Source: Sulfurovum sp. (GTDB taxonomy: Bacteria > Campylobacterota > Campylobacteria > Campylobacterales > Sulfurovaceae). From it: a DNA stretch of 33,244 nucleotides. The position numbers and the translations under genes were made by a program. The stretch is taken from NCBI GenBank assembly GCA_020726105.1, contig DYTF01000002.1, forward strand, positions 1-33,244. Direction: 5' to 3'. The first letter of the stretch is position 1, and each line of letters begins with the position of its first letter. Positions 1 through 8,673 of the stretch are shown here, one piece after another. The notes under the pieces were generated by a model. The model was not told the origin of the DNA, ran no database searches, and saw nothing but the letters and a program-made list of their open reading frames with translations.

Positions 1-11
1 TATTTTGATGA

Positions 12-344
12 CTAGATAGAGCGTTTGAACTCAGGGTACGCTTCAAGCCCACAGTTGATATTGACCGTTTTTCCTACAAATGCCATCTGAAATAGAAATG
101 CAGCCCACTTACTCATGTTATCATTTTCCCAGCCTCCAAATGCTATCTGGTATCCTATCAGTAAAAATCCCATAGAGGCAACGGCATAAACCATGATGTT
201 GGTGGTAAGAACTGCCGTGACATTTTTGGTGCGCAGCAATCCTGCTTCTAGCATTGTAAATCCAGTTACCATGAAAATAATGAGTGTCATAGCAAAAAGT
301 GCAAAAAGTGCAAAAAGTGTATCGATGATATAATTGATTTCCAC
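12..344 (-). pseudogene. Truncated ammonium transporter (Amt N-terminal ~95 aa, then unrelated short tail and stop)
   Basis: ORF 110 aa; TMLEAGLLRTKNVTAVL...LLIGYQIAFGG...FLFQMAFVGKTVNI matches the Amt N-terminus, then NCGLEAYPEFKRSI* replaces the rest of the family (compare the 437-aa Amt in this window). Confidence 0.7.
292..318. repeat. 3 x 9-bp tandem repeat GCAAAAAGT (in-frame Leu-Phe-Ala x3 in the truncated Amt)
   Basis: Direct reading: GCAAAAAGT GCAAAAAGT GCAAAAAGT at 292-318. Confidence 0.9.
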
Positions 345-453
345 AAATAAGCCTTAGTAATATTTTTCAGTAGTGTATCGTGTAATGAAAAATATTTAAA
401 GCTTTGATTGATATAAAATAAGGCAGTTTAAATAAAATGAAGAAGTGAAGTAT

Positions 454-486
454 TTGGATATTGATTAAATTTTAACCAATATCCAA
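454..486. promoter_or_regulatory. 33-bp dyad with core TGATTAAATTTTAACCA (462-478), putative operator upstream of truncated amt
   Basis: TTGGATATTGATTAAA-T-TTTAACCAATATCCAA, 15/16 arm match; core shared with sites at 2255, 3773 and 10742. Confidence 0.7.
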
Positions 487-494
487 AAAAGTTT

Positions 495-854
<360 letters not shown>

Positions 855-870
855 TTATAGTAGTAGACGC

Positions 871-2184
871 TTAAGCGTTTACTACAACTTCACCATGGAT
901 GGATTCATCAAGACCTGCTGATTCCGTCTCTTCATCTACTCTTGCACCACCTGTGATAGCAGAAGCAATAAAGTAAACAATCACTGTACCTATGAGTGTC
1001 CATAGGGCTACAACAGCAACTGATTCAAGTTGAACCAAGAATTGACCCATTCTGTCACCGTCTGCTTTGAGTGGACCATCCCAAAGTAGTCCTTTGTCGT
1101 CTAGTGCTAACAAACCTGTAGCCAGTGCACCCCAAAGACCCGCTAAGAAGTGGATGCCAAAGGCATCAAGAGAGTCATCGTAGCCCAGTTTTTTCTTGAG
1201 TGTCACGACACCAAAGAATGCAATGAGCGCACCAACGATTCCGATAACAAAAGCACCACCGACACCTACAAAGCCTGCAGCAGGTGTGATGGCAACGAGA
1301 CCTGCAATAATCCCTGAAGCGATACCAAGAAGTGTAGGTCTTTTAAACACAAACCACTCAAGAAGCATCCATGTAACGCCAGCAACAGCCGTTGCAATCG
1401 TCGTTGTCAAGACAGCAAGCCCTGCAATCTCATTTGCACCAAATGCTGAACCACCGTTAAATCCATACCAGCCAAACCAAAGTAGTGCAGCCCCAAGAGC
1501 AGTAATGAGGATACTGTACGGTTTCATCGCTATTTTAGGGTATCCAGCTCTTTTACCGACCAAGAGTGCAAGCACTAGACCAGCCAAACCACCATTCATG
1601 TGAACAACTGTACCACCCGCAAAGTCAAGTGCACCCGCGTCAAACAAAAGTGCACCAGCACCACCCCAAACCATGTGTGCTACAGGTGCATACACTAACA
1701 GACCCCAGAGTACGACAATCATCAGCCATGTGGAGTATTTAATACGACCGATGACCGAACCTGCCGCGATGGCTACAGTGATAGCTGCAAATGTACCTTG
1801 AAAGGCAACAAATACATACTGAGGGTAGCTTCCTACACTGGTAAGATCTGTCCATTTGATACCATCAAGCATCACATTGCCAAAACCGCCGAAGACATTT
1901 TGAAGCATTGCACTTTCGTTGGTGCCAAATGCAATGGAGTATCCTGCGACAATCCACACCACTAATGCAACCATAAATGCACCCATGACCATCGCAAAAG
2001 TGTTAAGCGCATTTTTAGATCTTGACATACCGCCGTAGAACAATGCCAAACCCGCAGGTGTCATAAGCAATACCAATGCGGTGGACATCATCATCCACGC
2101 TGTGTTTCCTGTGTCCAGTTTACTATCTGCAAAAGCAAAGAGAGGCAAGAACAATGCCATTAGAGCTGAAAGTTTTAGTTTCAT
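871..2184 (-). CDS. amt: Ammonium transporter
   Basis: 437 aa, signal-like N-terminus, AWMMMSTALVLLMTPAGLALFYGGMSRSKN..., FGIHFLAGLWGALATG; full-length Amt. Confidence 0.95.
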   Translation of the reverse strand: MKLKLSALMALFLPLFAFADSKLDTGNTAWMMMSTALVLLMTPAGLALFYGGMSRSKNALNTFAMVMGAFMVALVVWIVAGYSIAFGTNESAMLQNVFGGFGNVMLDGIKWTDLTSVGSYPQYVFVAFQGTFAAITVAIAAGSVIGRIKYSTWLMIVVLWGLLVYAPVAHMVWGGAGALLFDAGALDFAGGTVVHMNGGLAGLVLALLVGKRAGYPKIAMKPYSILITALGAALLWFGWYGFNGGSAFGANEIAGLAVLTTTIATAVAGVTWMLLEWFVFKRPTLLGIASGIIAGLVAITPAAGFVGVGGAFVIGIVGALIAFFGVVTLKKKLGYDDSLDAFGIHFLAGLWGALATGLLALDDKGLLWDGPLKADGDRMGQFLVQLESVAVVALWTLIGTVIVYFIASAITGGARVDEETESAGLDESIHGEVVVNA

Positions 2185-2213
2185 ACTATTTCCTTTAATT
2201 TGATTTTTACATC

Positions 2214-2219
2214 ACTATA
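2214..2219 (-). promoter_or_regulatory. Putative -10 element (TATAGT) of amt
   Basis: Minus strand ...GTTACTATAGTGATG..., 44 bp downstream of the operator centre at 2263; similar TACTATA context upstream of narK. Confidence 0.4.
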
Positions 2220-2251
2220 GTAACATTGGTAGAAACATTTTTGGTATAAAG

Positions 2252-2274
2252 GATTGATTAATTTTTAATCAATC
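2252..2274. promoter_or_regulatory. Perfect 23-bp palindrome GATTGATTAA-TTT-TTAATCAATC upstream of amt (core 2255-2271)
   Basis: 10-bp perfect arms; shares the TGATTAA-N3-TTAATCA core with other sites in the window. Confidence 0.75.
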
Positions 2275-2282
2275 TCTGATTG

Positions 2283-2987
2283 CTATTGAATAAGTGGTAT
2301 TTCAAGCTTGATACTGTGTTCCTTGAGAAGGCATTTGATGTGATTGGCACTTGCTAGGGCGCGTATCTCTTCATCTGCATCGGCGTAGCGACCGTTTGCA
2401 TGGATGGCAAGTTGTGCAATAGACTCTTTTTTGTTGTCTATCATCACATGTTGTCCAAAGAGAAGCTTGAGCGAAATATCGATAGAATCTGAAGCCTTGA
2501 AAGTATCAAATATCTTTCTAAGCAACTTAGAAAAGGTGTTTTGGTCTATTTTGAATGCTGGTAAATCCTGATCGGTGAGCAGTTTAAGCGGATTGGTATT
2601 TTTGGTTCTAAAGAGTGCAATGTTCGCTTCAAGTAAAATGTTTATGTCTGTAAGGATAAGCTTTTCGCTTTCAACTTTGCGTGTGGGTTTGATGCGTGGT
2701 GCATTGTAAAGACGCAGGGTAATCTCTTCTTCATTTTCATACCCTACAGTGATGGCATGAAAAAGAAATGAATCATAATTGAGTGTTAGAGAGGTTGTTT
2801 TGTATCCAAAACTTTGAGGTGCATATGATAATGCTATATCATACAGCTCTTTTTTTGAGACATATCCAAATAATATTTCCGCAGCATTGTTCAGGTAGAG
2901 TATTTTGCCCTGATGACTAAACAGTATAAAAGGACTGTTGTCCCATTCTACAAAGGGTTGAAAGTTAATATCCACATTGTTCTCCAA
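2283..2987 (-). CDS. PAS-domain protein with degenerate NtrB-like histidine kinase region
   Basis: PAS-like N-terminus (VEWDNSPFILFSHQGKILYLNNAAEILFGY); C-terminal part vaguely N-box-like (IDQNTFSKLLRKIFDTFKAS) but no H-box and no G1/G2 ATP-lid motifs; adjacent to an NtrC-like gene. Confidence 0.6.
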   Translation of the reverse strand: MENNVDINFQPFVEWDNSPFILFSHQGKILYLNNAAEILFGYVSKKELYDIALSYAPQSFGYKTTSLTLNYDSFLFHAITVGYENEEEITLRLYNAPRIKPTRKVESEKLILTDINILLEANIALFRTKNTNPLKLLTDQDLPAFKIDQNTFSKLLRKIFDTFKASDSIDISLKLLFGQHVMIDNKKESIAQLAIHANGRYADADEEIRALASANHIKCLLKEHSIKLEIPLIQ

Positions 2988-3022
2988 AAGCGTTTTTGTA
3001 TGACTGTGTTGCCAGATGGGTG

Positions 3023-3760
3023 TTAATCCAGATGATGTTCATGCAGTTTTTTTCTCAGCGTGTTTCTGTTGATGCCTAAGACTTGTGAGAGTTGAAGTTG
3101 TGAGCCGAATTTTTTAAGTCCTGCTTTTATCAGCGGCACTTCATAGAGACTCAAGTGCTCCCTGTAGCCGTCATTGCCATCAAGATGTTTGAGTAGATAG
3201 TGATAGAGTACAGATTTAATCTCTTTCTTATCCATCGAATGCTGCAGCAAGTAGGTGTAGATTGATTTTTTAAGGCTTTTGGTATTGCTGGTTAGATTAA
3301 GAGGTATGGCATCGGTTTGTACTGAACTTGGTTCTATCATGAGCGTGGAAAAGGCTTCTTTCAAAAAAAGTCCTTTGATGTGCTCAATATCTTTGGGGCG
3401 TTCCGCAAGTGGTGGCATGGTATAGATAAAGGCAAACAAATCATCTATCACTGTTTGATTTCCCATATAATTTGCAGTAGCAATAATGCGTTTATTGGAA
3501 AAATCAAGCAAACTTTGGTTGCTCAATTTTTCAAAATCAGCGATAATCAATTCATCATGATTGGCAAGTGCGCTCATGACTTCATCTTGATCTTCTCCAG
3601 ATACAAGCTTCGCATGGGGAAAGAGGTAGCGCGCCAGTGATTTTTTACCTGTATGCGCTTCACCGATGATAACAGAAGAGACAAAGAGCGTTTTAGTGAG
3701 GTTAAAGCTCTTGATGATGTGGTGTATTTTATCGGATGTGGTTGAAAAAGTTTCCATCAT
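3023..3760 (-). CDS. Reduced NtrC-like/Fis-family regulator (no receiver domain, no GAFTGA loop, Fis-type HTH)
   Basis: Walker A-like GEAHTGKKSLAR, PPLAERPKDIEHIKGLF, C-terminal LQLSQVLGINRNTLRKKLHEHHLD (Fis-type HTH); GAFTGA and the Walker-B Glu are absent. Confidence 0.75.
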   Translation of the reverse strand: MMETFSTTSDKIHHIIKSFNLTKTLFVSSVIIGEAHTGKKSLARYLFPHAKLVSGEDQDEVMSALANHDELIIADFEKLSNQSLLDFSNKRIIATANYMGNQTVIDDLFAFIYTMPPLAERPKDIEHIKGLFLKEAFSTLMIEPSSVQTDAIPLNLTSNTKSLKKSIYTYLLQHSMDKKEIKSVLYHYLLKHLDGNDGYREHLSLYEVPLIKAGLKKFGSQLQLSQVLGINRNTLRKKLHEHHLD

Positions 3761-3764
3761 TTTC

Positions 3765-3797
3765 TTTCTGTATGGTTAATTATTAATCATACAGAAA
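3765..3797. promoter_or_regulatory. 33-bp dyad TTTCTGTATGGTTAAT-T-ATTAATCATACAGAAA, putative operator at the regulator promoter
   Basis: 15/16 arm match, centre 3781, 21 bp upstream of the regulator start; core TGGTTAATTATTAATCA. Confidence 0.75.
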
Positions 3798-3889
3798 TTC
3801 AAATAAAAGTATGATAAAATAATTCAATTCAAGCTAAAAGGCACTTTATCAAAACAGCATTTAAACGGTTTTACCGTCATCACTCATAT

Positions 3890-4741
3890 TTGGAACTTGA
3901 ACAGGCTGTTGAATACTTTTCCATTTTAGGCGGTATGGCAAATGAGGTTGAGTTGGACTATTTTGACGATGTCTTTTCTATGGTAGAGTCCAATTTTGTA
4001 GACAATTTTTCAAAGTTCCAGCATCTGGTATCTCCCTCGTATCTTTTGGAAAGTCCTTATAAAGAGATACTTATGGCGGTGGCAAGAGGGGATGGGAAGC
4101 TTTACTCCGCATTGCGCAAAGCAAAACTGAGTGAGACGCTAGGAGAGCAAGTACTCCAAGAGTTGATAACTTTGGGTGTACTACAAGTAGAGATTTCAAG
4201 AGAATCACCCCTGCGTATGCACGCCAAACACAAATTAAGAAAAGAACAACGCTCTTATCGTGTACAGGATAAACTTCGTTTTGTACAGCCTTTTATGCGT
4301 TTTTGGTTTGGGTTTGTGATGGTTTACGCAAAAGATTTGGCAGCAGGCAAGGGTGACGCCTTTATGCAGAATTTCAGGATGCACTATGAGCGATTGCGCT
4401 CTTTGGTCTATGAGCAGCTTTGTGATGCTTTGTTGGTGGAGCATTTTTCGGACATAAGCCCCATTTTGTCTAGCGGCAGTTACTGGAATGTGTATAGCGA
4501 GTTTGACATCCTTGCGGTCAATACACACAAAAAAATCATTTTGGGAGAATGTAAATACAAAGACCGAAAAGTCTGTAAGAATGAACTCTCTAAACTCAAA
4601 GCCAAAGCAGAACAATCTGGCATACCCGTAGATGTCTATGCACTTTTTTCAAAGTCAGGGTTTTCCAATGAACTTTTGCAGACCCAGACTGAAGATCTGC
4701 TCTTGTTTGATTTGAATGATCTTAAACTGCTTGCTACTTAG
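3890..4741 (+). CDS. DUF234-type protein with PD-(D/E)XK nuclease-like motif; N-terminus probably extends upstream
   Basis: SSGSYWNVYSEFDILAVNTHKKIILGECKYKD resembles the PD-(D/E)XK core of DUF234 proteins; in-frame coding-like residues HFIKTAFKRFYRHHSYLELEQAVEYFSILGG precede the TTG at 3890 with no ATG. Confidence 0.65.
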   Translation: MELEQAVEYFSILGGMANEVELDYFDDVFSMVESNFVDNFSKFQHLVSPSYLLESPYKEILMAVARGDGKLYSALRKAKLSETLGEQVLQELITLGVLQVEISRESPLRMHAKHKLRKEQRSYRVQDKLRFVQPFMRFWFGFVMVYAKDLAAGKGDAFMQNFRMHYERLRSLVYEQLCDALLVEHFSDISPILSSGSYWNVYSEFDILAVNTHKKIILGECKYKDRKVCKNELSKLKAKAEQSGIPVDVYALFSKSGFSNELLQTQTEDLLLFDLNDLKLLAT

Positions 4742-7053
4742 CGCTTTGCGTCGTGGACTGTTTCTTCTAAAAAAATCTCTTCTTCATAGTGTTTGACGCC
4801 TTCTAGGAAACCTGAAATCCGTATCTCCTCATACACGATGCCATCAGGCACAGCTTTGGAGTGCAGTTGAACCGCACACTGTTTGTAGTTGGGCTCAAAG
4901 GATTTGGGGTCAAACTCAGCCAAGGTAATGGCGTTGATGAGCTGTTCATTGTAGTGAAAAGGAACAAAAACATTGCCTTCGCGCACTGTTTGACTCACTT
5001 TGACGATAACATCTTCCACTCGACCCCTTGAGCCTGAGAGTGCGATGCGGTCACCGCTTCCTACTAGGAGTCTGTGCGCATCATTGGGGTGCAGATCTAC
5101 CCATGCTTCGGGTGCCAGTGCATCGAGTATGCCGACTGTACCTGTTTTGGTTCTGGTATGAAACTGCTCTACGGTGCGCCCAGTGTTGAGCATCAGTGGC
5201 AGTGTTTTGGAAGTCATCTCAGACAGAGGCAACCAATCCACAGAGAGCAGGTTTGCTTTTCCATTTTCTGTTCGACATGGCATCTCTTTATCATACAGGC
5301 GTTTGGTGCCTTGGGGTGCGTCTGCATTACAAGGCCACTGAATGCCGCCGAGCGTTTCCATCTTTTCATACGACATTTCAGAGTAGTCGCAAAGTTGCCC
5401 TTTACTCACCCGTTTAATCTCTTCAAAGACATCTTTAGCACTTTTGAGGTCTTTAAAAAGCAGCTCATATTTTTCTTCAAAATACGCAGAAAATGCCAAG
5501 ATGATGTCAAGATCTGCTTTACTCTCTCCCAAAGGCTCTACGGCTTTTTTGGCAAGGTTGCAACGGCGCTCTGAATTGGTGTAACATCCCTCTTTTTCAC
5601 TCCATGTTGCTGCAGCAAAGACTACATCGGCTATTTGCGCTGTATCGGACATAAAGGCATCCTGTACGACCAAAATCTCCAGCTTTTTCAGTGCTTCACG
5701 CAGAGCATTTTGGTCGGGGTAACTCACCAGTGGATTGGTGGCTACCACCCAAAGGGCTTTGATCTCACCACGGTTTATGGCATCAATAATCTGCGGGTAC
5801 GCATAACCGCGTTTTTGGGGTATGAGATCAACGGGTACATTGATGAGATCTGCAAATGTTTGTCTATCCGCAGGAGAGGCATAGTTTCTGTAGCCGGGGA
5901 TGGAGGAGGTAAAGCCAAACTCACGGGTACCCATGGCGTTACACTGTCCTGTAATGGACATCGGTGAGGCACCTTCGCGCCCCACATTTCCCGTGATGAG
6001 TGCAAGGTTGCAGATGGCAGAGACAGTGTCGGTGCCGATACTGCTTTGATTGACGCCCATCGTCCATGCCGACATCACAGCGCCTGCAGAGGCGTAGATT
6101 TTTGCTAAGGTGTAAAGTTCTTTCACTTCGATGCCCGTGAGTTCTGCTACTTCTTGGGGCGGATAGTTGGCTAAGATGTGTTTTTTGAACTCCACATACC
6201 CGTTGGTACGCTCTTTGATGAAGGTCTCATCTTCCCAGCCTTGCTCAAGGATGATATAACACAGTCCGTTGATGAGTGCCAAGTCTGAACGCGGTTTGAG
6301 TGGCACAAAGATGTCTGCCATCTGTGCCGTTTTGGATTTACGCGGATCGATGACGATGATGGTTGGTTTTTTGCCTGTGACGGACTCATTTTTGGCGATG
6401 TGCAGTTTTAATATAGGATGATTATCCGCAATGTTTGCACCAATGAGCATGATGACATCCGCTTTTTCAAAATCTTCATAACAGCCTGTTGGCCCGTCGC
6501 TTCCAAAGGTTTGTTTGTAACCCATCACCGCAGATGCCATACAAAGCGTGGTGTTGCCGTCATAGTTACTGGTCTCAAGCCCAAGTTGGACAAACTTGCC
6601 TAAAGCATAAAACTCTTCAGTCAGCAGTTGCCCTGTTGAGATGACGGCTACCGAGCCTTTACCGTAGGTGGCTTGTATGCGCTTAAATTCATTTGCAGTG
6701 TGAGCGAAAGTCTCTTCCCAGCCTGCAGGTGTCAGCTGAGCATTTTTTCGTATGAGCGGTTTTTCTACGCGCGAGTTTGCATAGACCATTTGGTGTTCTG
6801 AGAGTCCTTTGGGGCAGAGTGTTCCTAAGTTGACTGGATGTAGAGGGTCACCTTTGGAGTACACCGCTTTGCCATCTTTCACCCCGATATACATTCCACA
6901 TCCCACACCACAGTATCCGCAGGTAGAGCGTACCCATTTGTCCGGTGCTTTGTCTTTGGCTACTTTTCCAAAGATGGGGTCATCCACTAGGGCGTATTTG
7001 TCTGCTTTGATGTCAAGTCCCAAAAAGGCTTTTGTTTTTTCTATAAAGTGCAT
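4738..7053 (-). CDS. nasA: Assimilatory nitrate reductase, molybdopterin catalytic subunit (NasA/NarB type)
   Basis: CGYCGVGCGMYIGVKDGK...GTLCPKG 4Fe-4S motif, molybdopterin domain throughout, C-terminal Mo-dinucleotide-binding region; no Tat signal; co-directional with nirA. Confidence 0.85.
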   Translation of the reverse strand: MHFIEKTKAFLGLDIKADKYALVDDPIFGKVAKDKAPDKWVRSTCGYCGVGCGMYIGVKDGKAVYSKGDPLHPVNLGTLCPKGLSEHQMVYANSRVEKPLIRKNAQLTPAGWEETFAHTANEFKRIQATYGKGSVAVISTGQLLTEEFYALGKFVQLGLETSNYDGNTTLCMASAVMGYKQTFGSDGPTGCYEDFEKADVIMLIGANIADNHPILKLHIAKNESVTGKKPTIIVIDPRKSKTAQMADIFVPLKPRSDLALINGLCYIILEQGWEDETFIKERTNGYVEFKKHILANYPPQEVAELTGIEVKELYTLAKIYASAGAVMSAWTMGVNQSSIGTDTVSAICNLALITGNVGREGASPMSITGQCNAMGTREFGFTSSIPGYRNYASPADRQTFADLINVPVDLIPQKRGYAYPQIIDAINRGEIKALWVVATNPLVSYPDQNALREALKKLEILVVQDAFMSDTAQIADVVFAAATWSEKEGCYTNSERRCNLAKKAVEPLGESKADLDIILAFSAYFEEKYELLFKDLKSAKDVFEEIKRVSKGQLCDYSEMSYEKMETLGGIQWPCNADAPQGTKRLYDKEMPCRTENGKANLLSVDWLPLSEMTSKTLPLMLNTGRTVEQFHTRTKTGTVGILDALAPEAWVDLHPNDAHRLLVGSGDRIALSGSRGRVEDVIVKVSQTVREGNVFVPFHYNEQLINAITLAEFDPKSFEPNYKQCAVQLHSKAVPDGIVYEEIRISGFLEGVKHYEEEIFLEETVHDAKR

Positions 7054-7065
7054 CTTATTTTCCTT

Positions 7066-8673
7066 CTAGCCTCTTTGGTTTCCGGCAAAAAAGTTGCCTG
7101 CCAAGCCCAAAGGCACTACGGTTCTGTAAAACAAGTACCTTCCGCTCAGCTCAGACACAAAAGCACCTAGAGTTGCGAGTACCACGCTAATCATCGCCCA
7201 TCCTACTAAGCCGCTGGCTGTGAACAAAAGTCCCAAGAGAGGCAGGGCTAATGCAAAGATTGCCAAAGAATAGACTCTCAATTTCTTTACTGTAGCAAAA
7301 TGTTCCTGAAGTAGGATACGGCTTCGGTTGTATTGGTAGTAAAGTGGATCCTCTTTGTCTAGGTTTTGATAGAACATCATCTCTTCAAAAATGACCAATG
7401 TCTGAGCCATACCCGCTAGGAGTGTAATCGCTAAAAGCACCATCGCACCCTGCGTGCCATTGTAGGCAAGCAGGACGGAGGTGATGAGTAAAAAGCCGAC
7501 ATAGCCTGTGCCAAAGAATTTTTTATTGGTTGAGCTTCTGTCCCAACTCGGACGGGCTTTGATGCGGTAAATCATCGACTGGGCGTAGATGCCATAGATG
7601 CCTACAGCTAAGGTTACTGCTTCAAGTAAAAGTAATCCTATGCCTGTGATGTGTACAAAATAGAGCAGGGCAACCACAGAAACTAATCCTGTAAATGCAC
7701 CCAGGGCTATGGCTTCACGGCTTAACCATGAGGTCCTCCAGTTTTTCATCGCTTTGAGCGCCATGATGGGTCTGCCTAGATGCAGCGCAGAAAGTGGTAA
7801 ACCAATCGCTGCAGGGATGAAAGCCAAAAGTGCCATGGTAAGGTTTGGCTGAGGAAGATTGAACCCTAAAGCAAAGAGCAACTCACCCAAAAAGAGTGCC
7901 AAAAATGCCCCCAGACTCACTTGGGTAAGCACGGTCATAAAAACAAGAGGCAGTTCTGCATGTGCAGGTTTAAGTAGATGCTCATCTGCTACTCTGAGTG
8001 TTTCTCCTTCTTTTAGTTTTGGCAGTGTATAGCGTGTAGTGGGTTTAGTGATAGCAACATCTGGCAAGTGTGGCGCAACACCTTCTTTGCTCATATCTTC
8101 TTCTAGCCATTGTTTGACATTAAAAACCTCTATCTCTATGGCATTGCTGGGACAGGCTTGTACGCAGGCTGGGCTTTGTCCGAGTTCGAGTTTATCGGCA
8201 CACATGTGACATTTGGTCACGATGCCACGATCAGCGTTAAAAGTTGGCACTTCATAAGGGCAATTCCAGGTACAGTATTGGCATCCGATACAGCTAGGGT
8301 CATCATGCCAAACGATGCCGTTATCAAACTTCACATAAGACTCTGTAGGACAGCCTATGAGACAGGCAGGCTCGATGCAGTGGTTACAGCTCATGGAGTT
8401 AAAGAGTTGAAGTGTATCGGGGAATGCGCCCATCTCCATCTCTCCTACTCTACGCCATTTGATTTCATCAGGGTTTGCATTTTGTTCGTTGCAGGCCACT
8501 TCACAGCAGTGACAGCCCACACAAGCGGTCGCATCAAAGTGAAAACGGTACTGTTCTCCTTCGTTTAACACAGGCAAATCAATCGAATAATTGCCACACT
8601 GCATCCCTGTGTTGGTCTTATGGTTGATAAAATCAGCCAAAGGCGTGTGCTCGCTCAGAGCTTGGACAGCCAT
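7066..8673 (-). CDS. Fused DmsB-like 4x[4Fe-4S] ferredoxin + DmsC-like membrane anchor
   Basis: Four Cys clusters (CVGCHCCEVAC, CNHCIEPACLIGC, CIGCQYCTWNC, CHMCADKL..ACVQAC), then a hydrophobic DmsC-like region (SWLSREAIALGAF, SAL..LGRP); start overlaps nirA stop (TAATG). Confidence 0.85.
   Translation of the reverse strand: MAVQALSEHTPLADFINHKTNTGMQCGNYSIDLPVLNEGEQYRFHFDATACVGCHCCEVACNEQNANPDEIKWRRVGEMEMGAFPDTLQLFNSMSCNHCIEPACLIGCPTESYVKFDNGIVWHDDPSCIGCQYCTWNCPYEVPTFNADRGIVTKCHMCADKLELGQSPACVQACPSNAIEIEVFNVKQWLEEDMSKEGVAPHLPDVAITKPTTRYTLPKLKEGETLRVADEHLLKPAHAELPLVFMTVLTQVSLGAFLALFLGELLFALGFNLPQPNLTMALLAFIPAAIGLPLSALHLGRPIMALKAMKNWRTSWLSREAIALGAFTGLVSVVALLYFVHITGIGLLLLEAVTLAVGIYGIYAQSMIYRIKARPSWDRSSTNKKFFGTGYVGFLLITSVLLAYNGTQGAMVLLAITLLAGMAQTLVIFEEMMFYQNLDKEDPLYYQYNRSRILLQEHFATVKKLRVYSLAIFALALPLLGLLFTASGLVGWAMISVVLATLGAFVSELSGRYLFYRTVVPLGLAGNFFAGNQRG

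Noticed and set aside
1196-1603. Plus-strand ORF of 135 aa opposite amt
   Set aside because: Shadow ORF: Pro/Ala/Thr-rich translation antisense to a canonical Amt gene.
2185-2282. Sigma54 (-24/-12) promoter upstream of amt
   Set aside because: No GG-N10-GC spacing found between the operator and the start codon; a sigma70-like TATAGT is a better fit.
5074-5574. Long plus-strand ORF opposite the nitrate reductase gene (also 5635-5967, 8110-8568, 9133-9456, 9860-10198)
   Set aside because: Antisense to strongly supported coding sequence; no recognisable domains and low-complexity Cys/His-rich translations typical of shadow ORFs.
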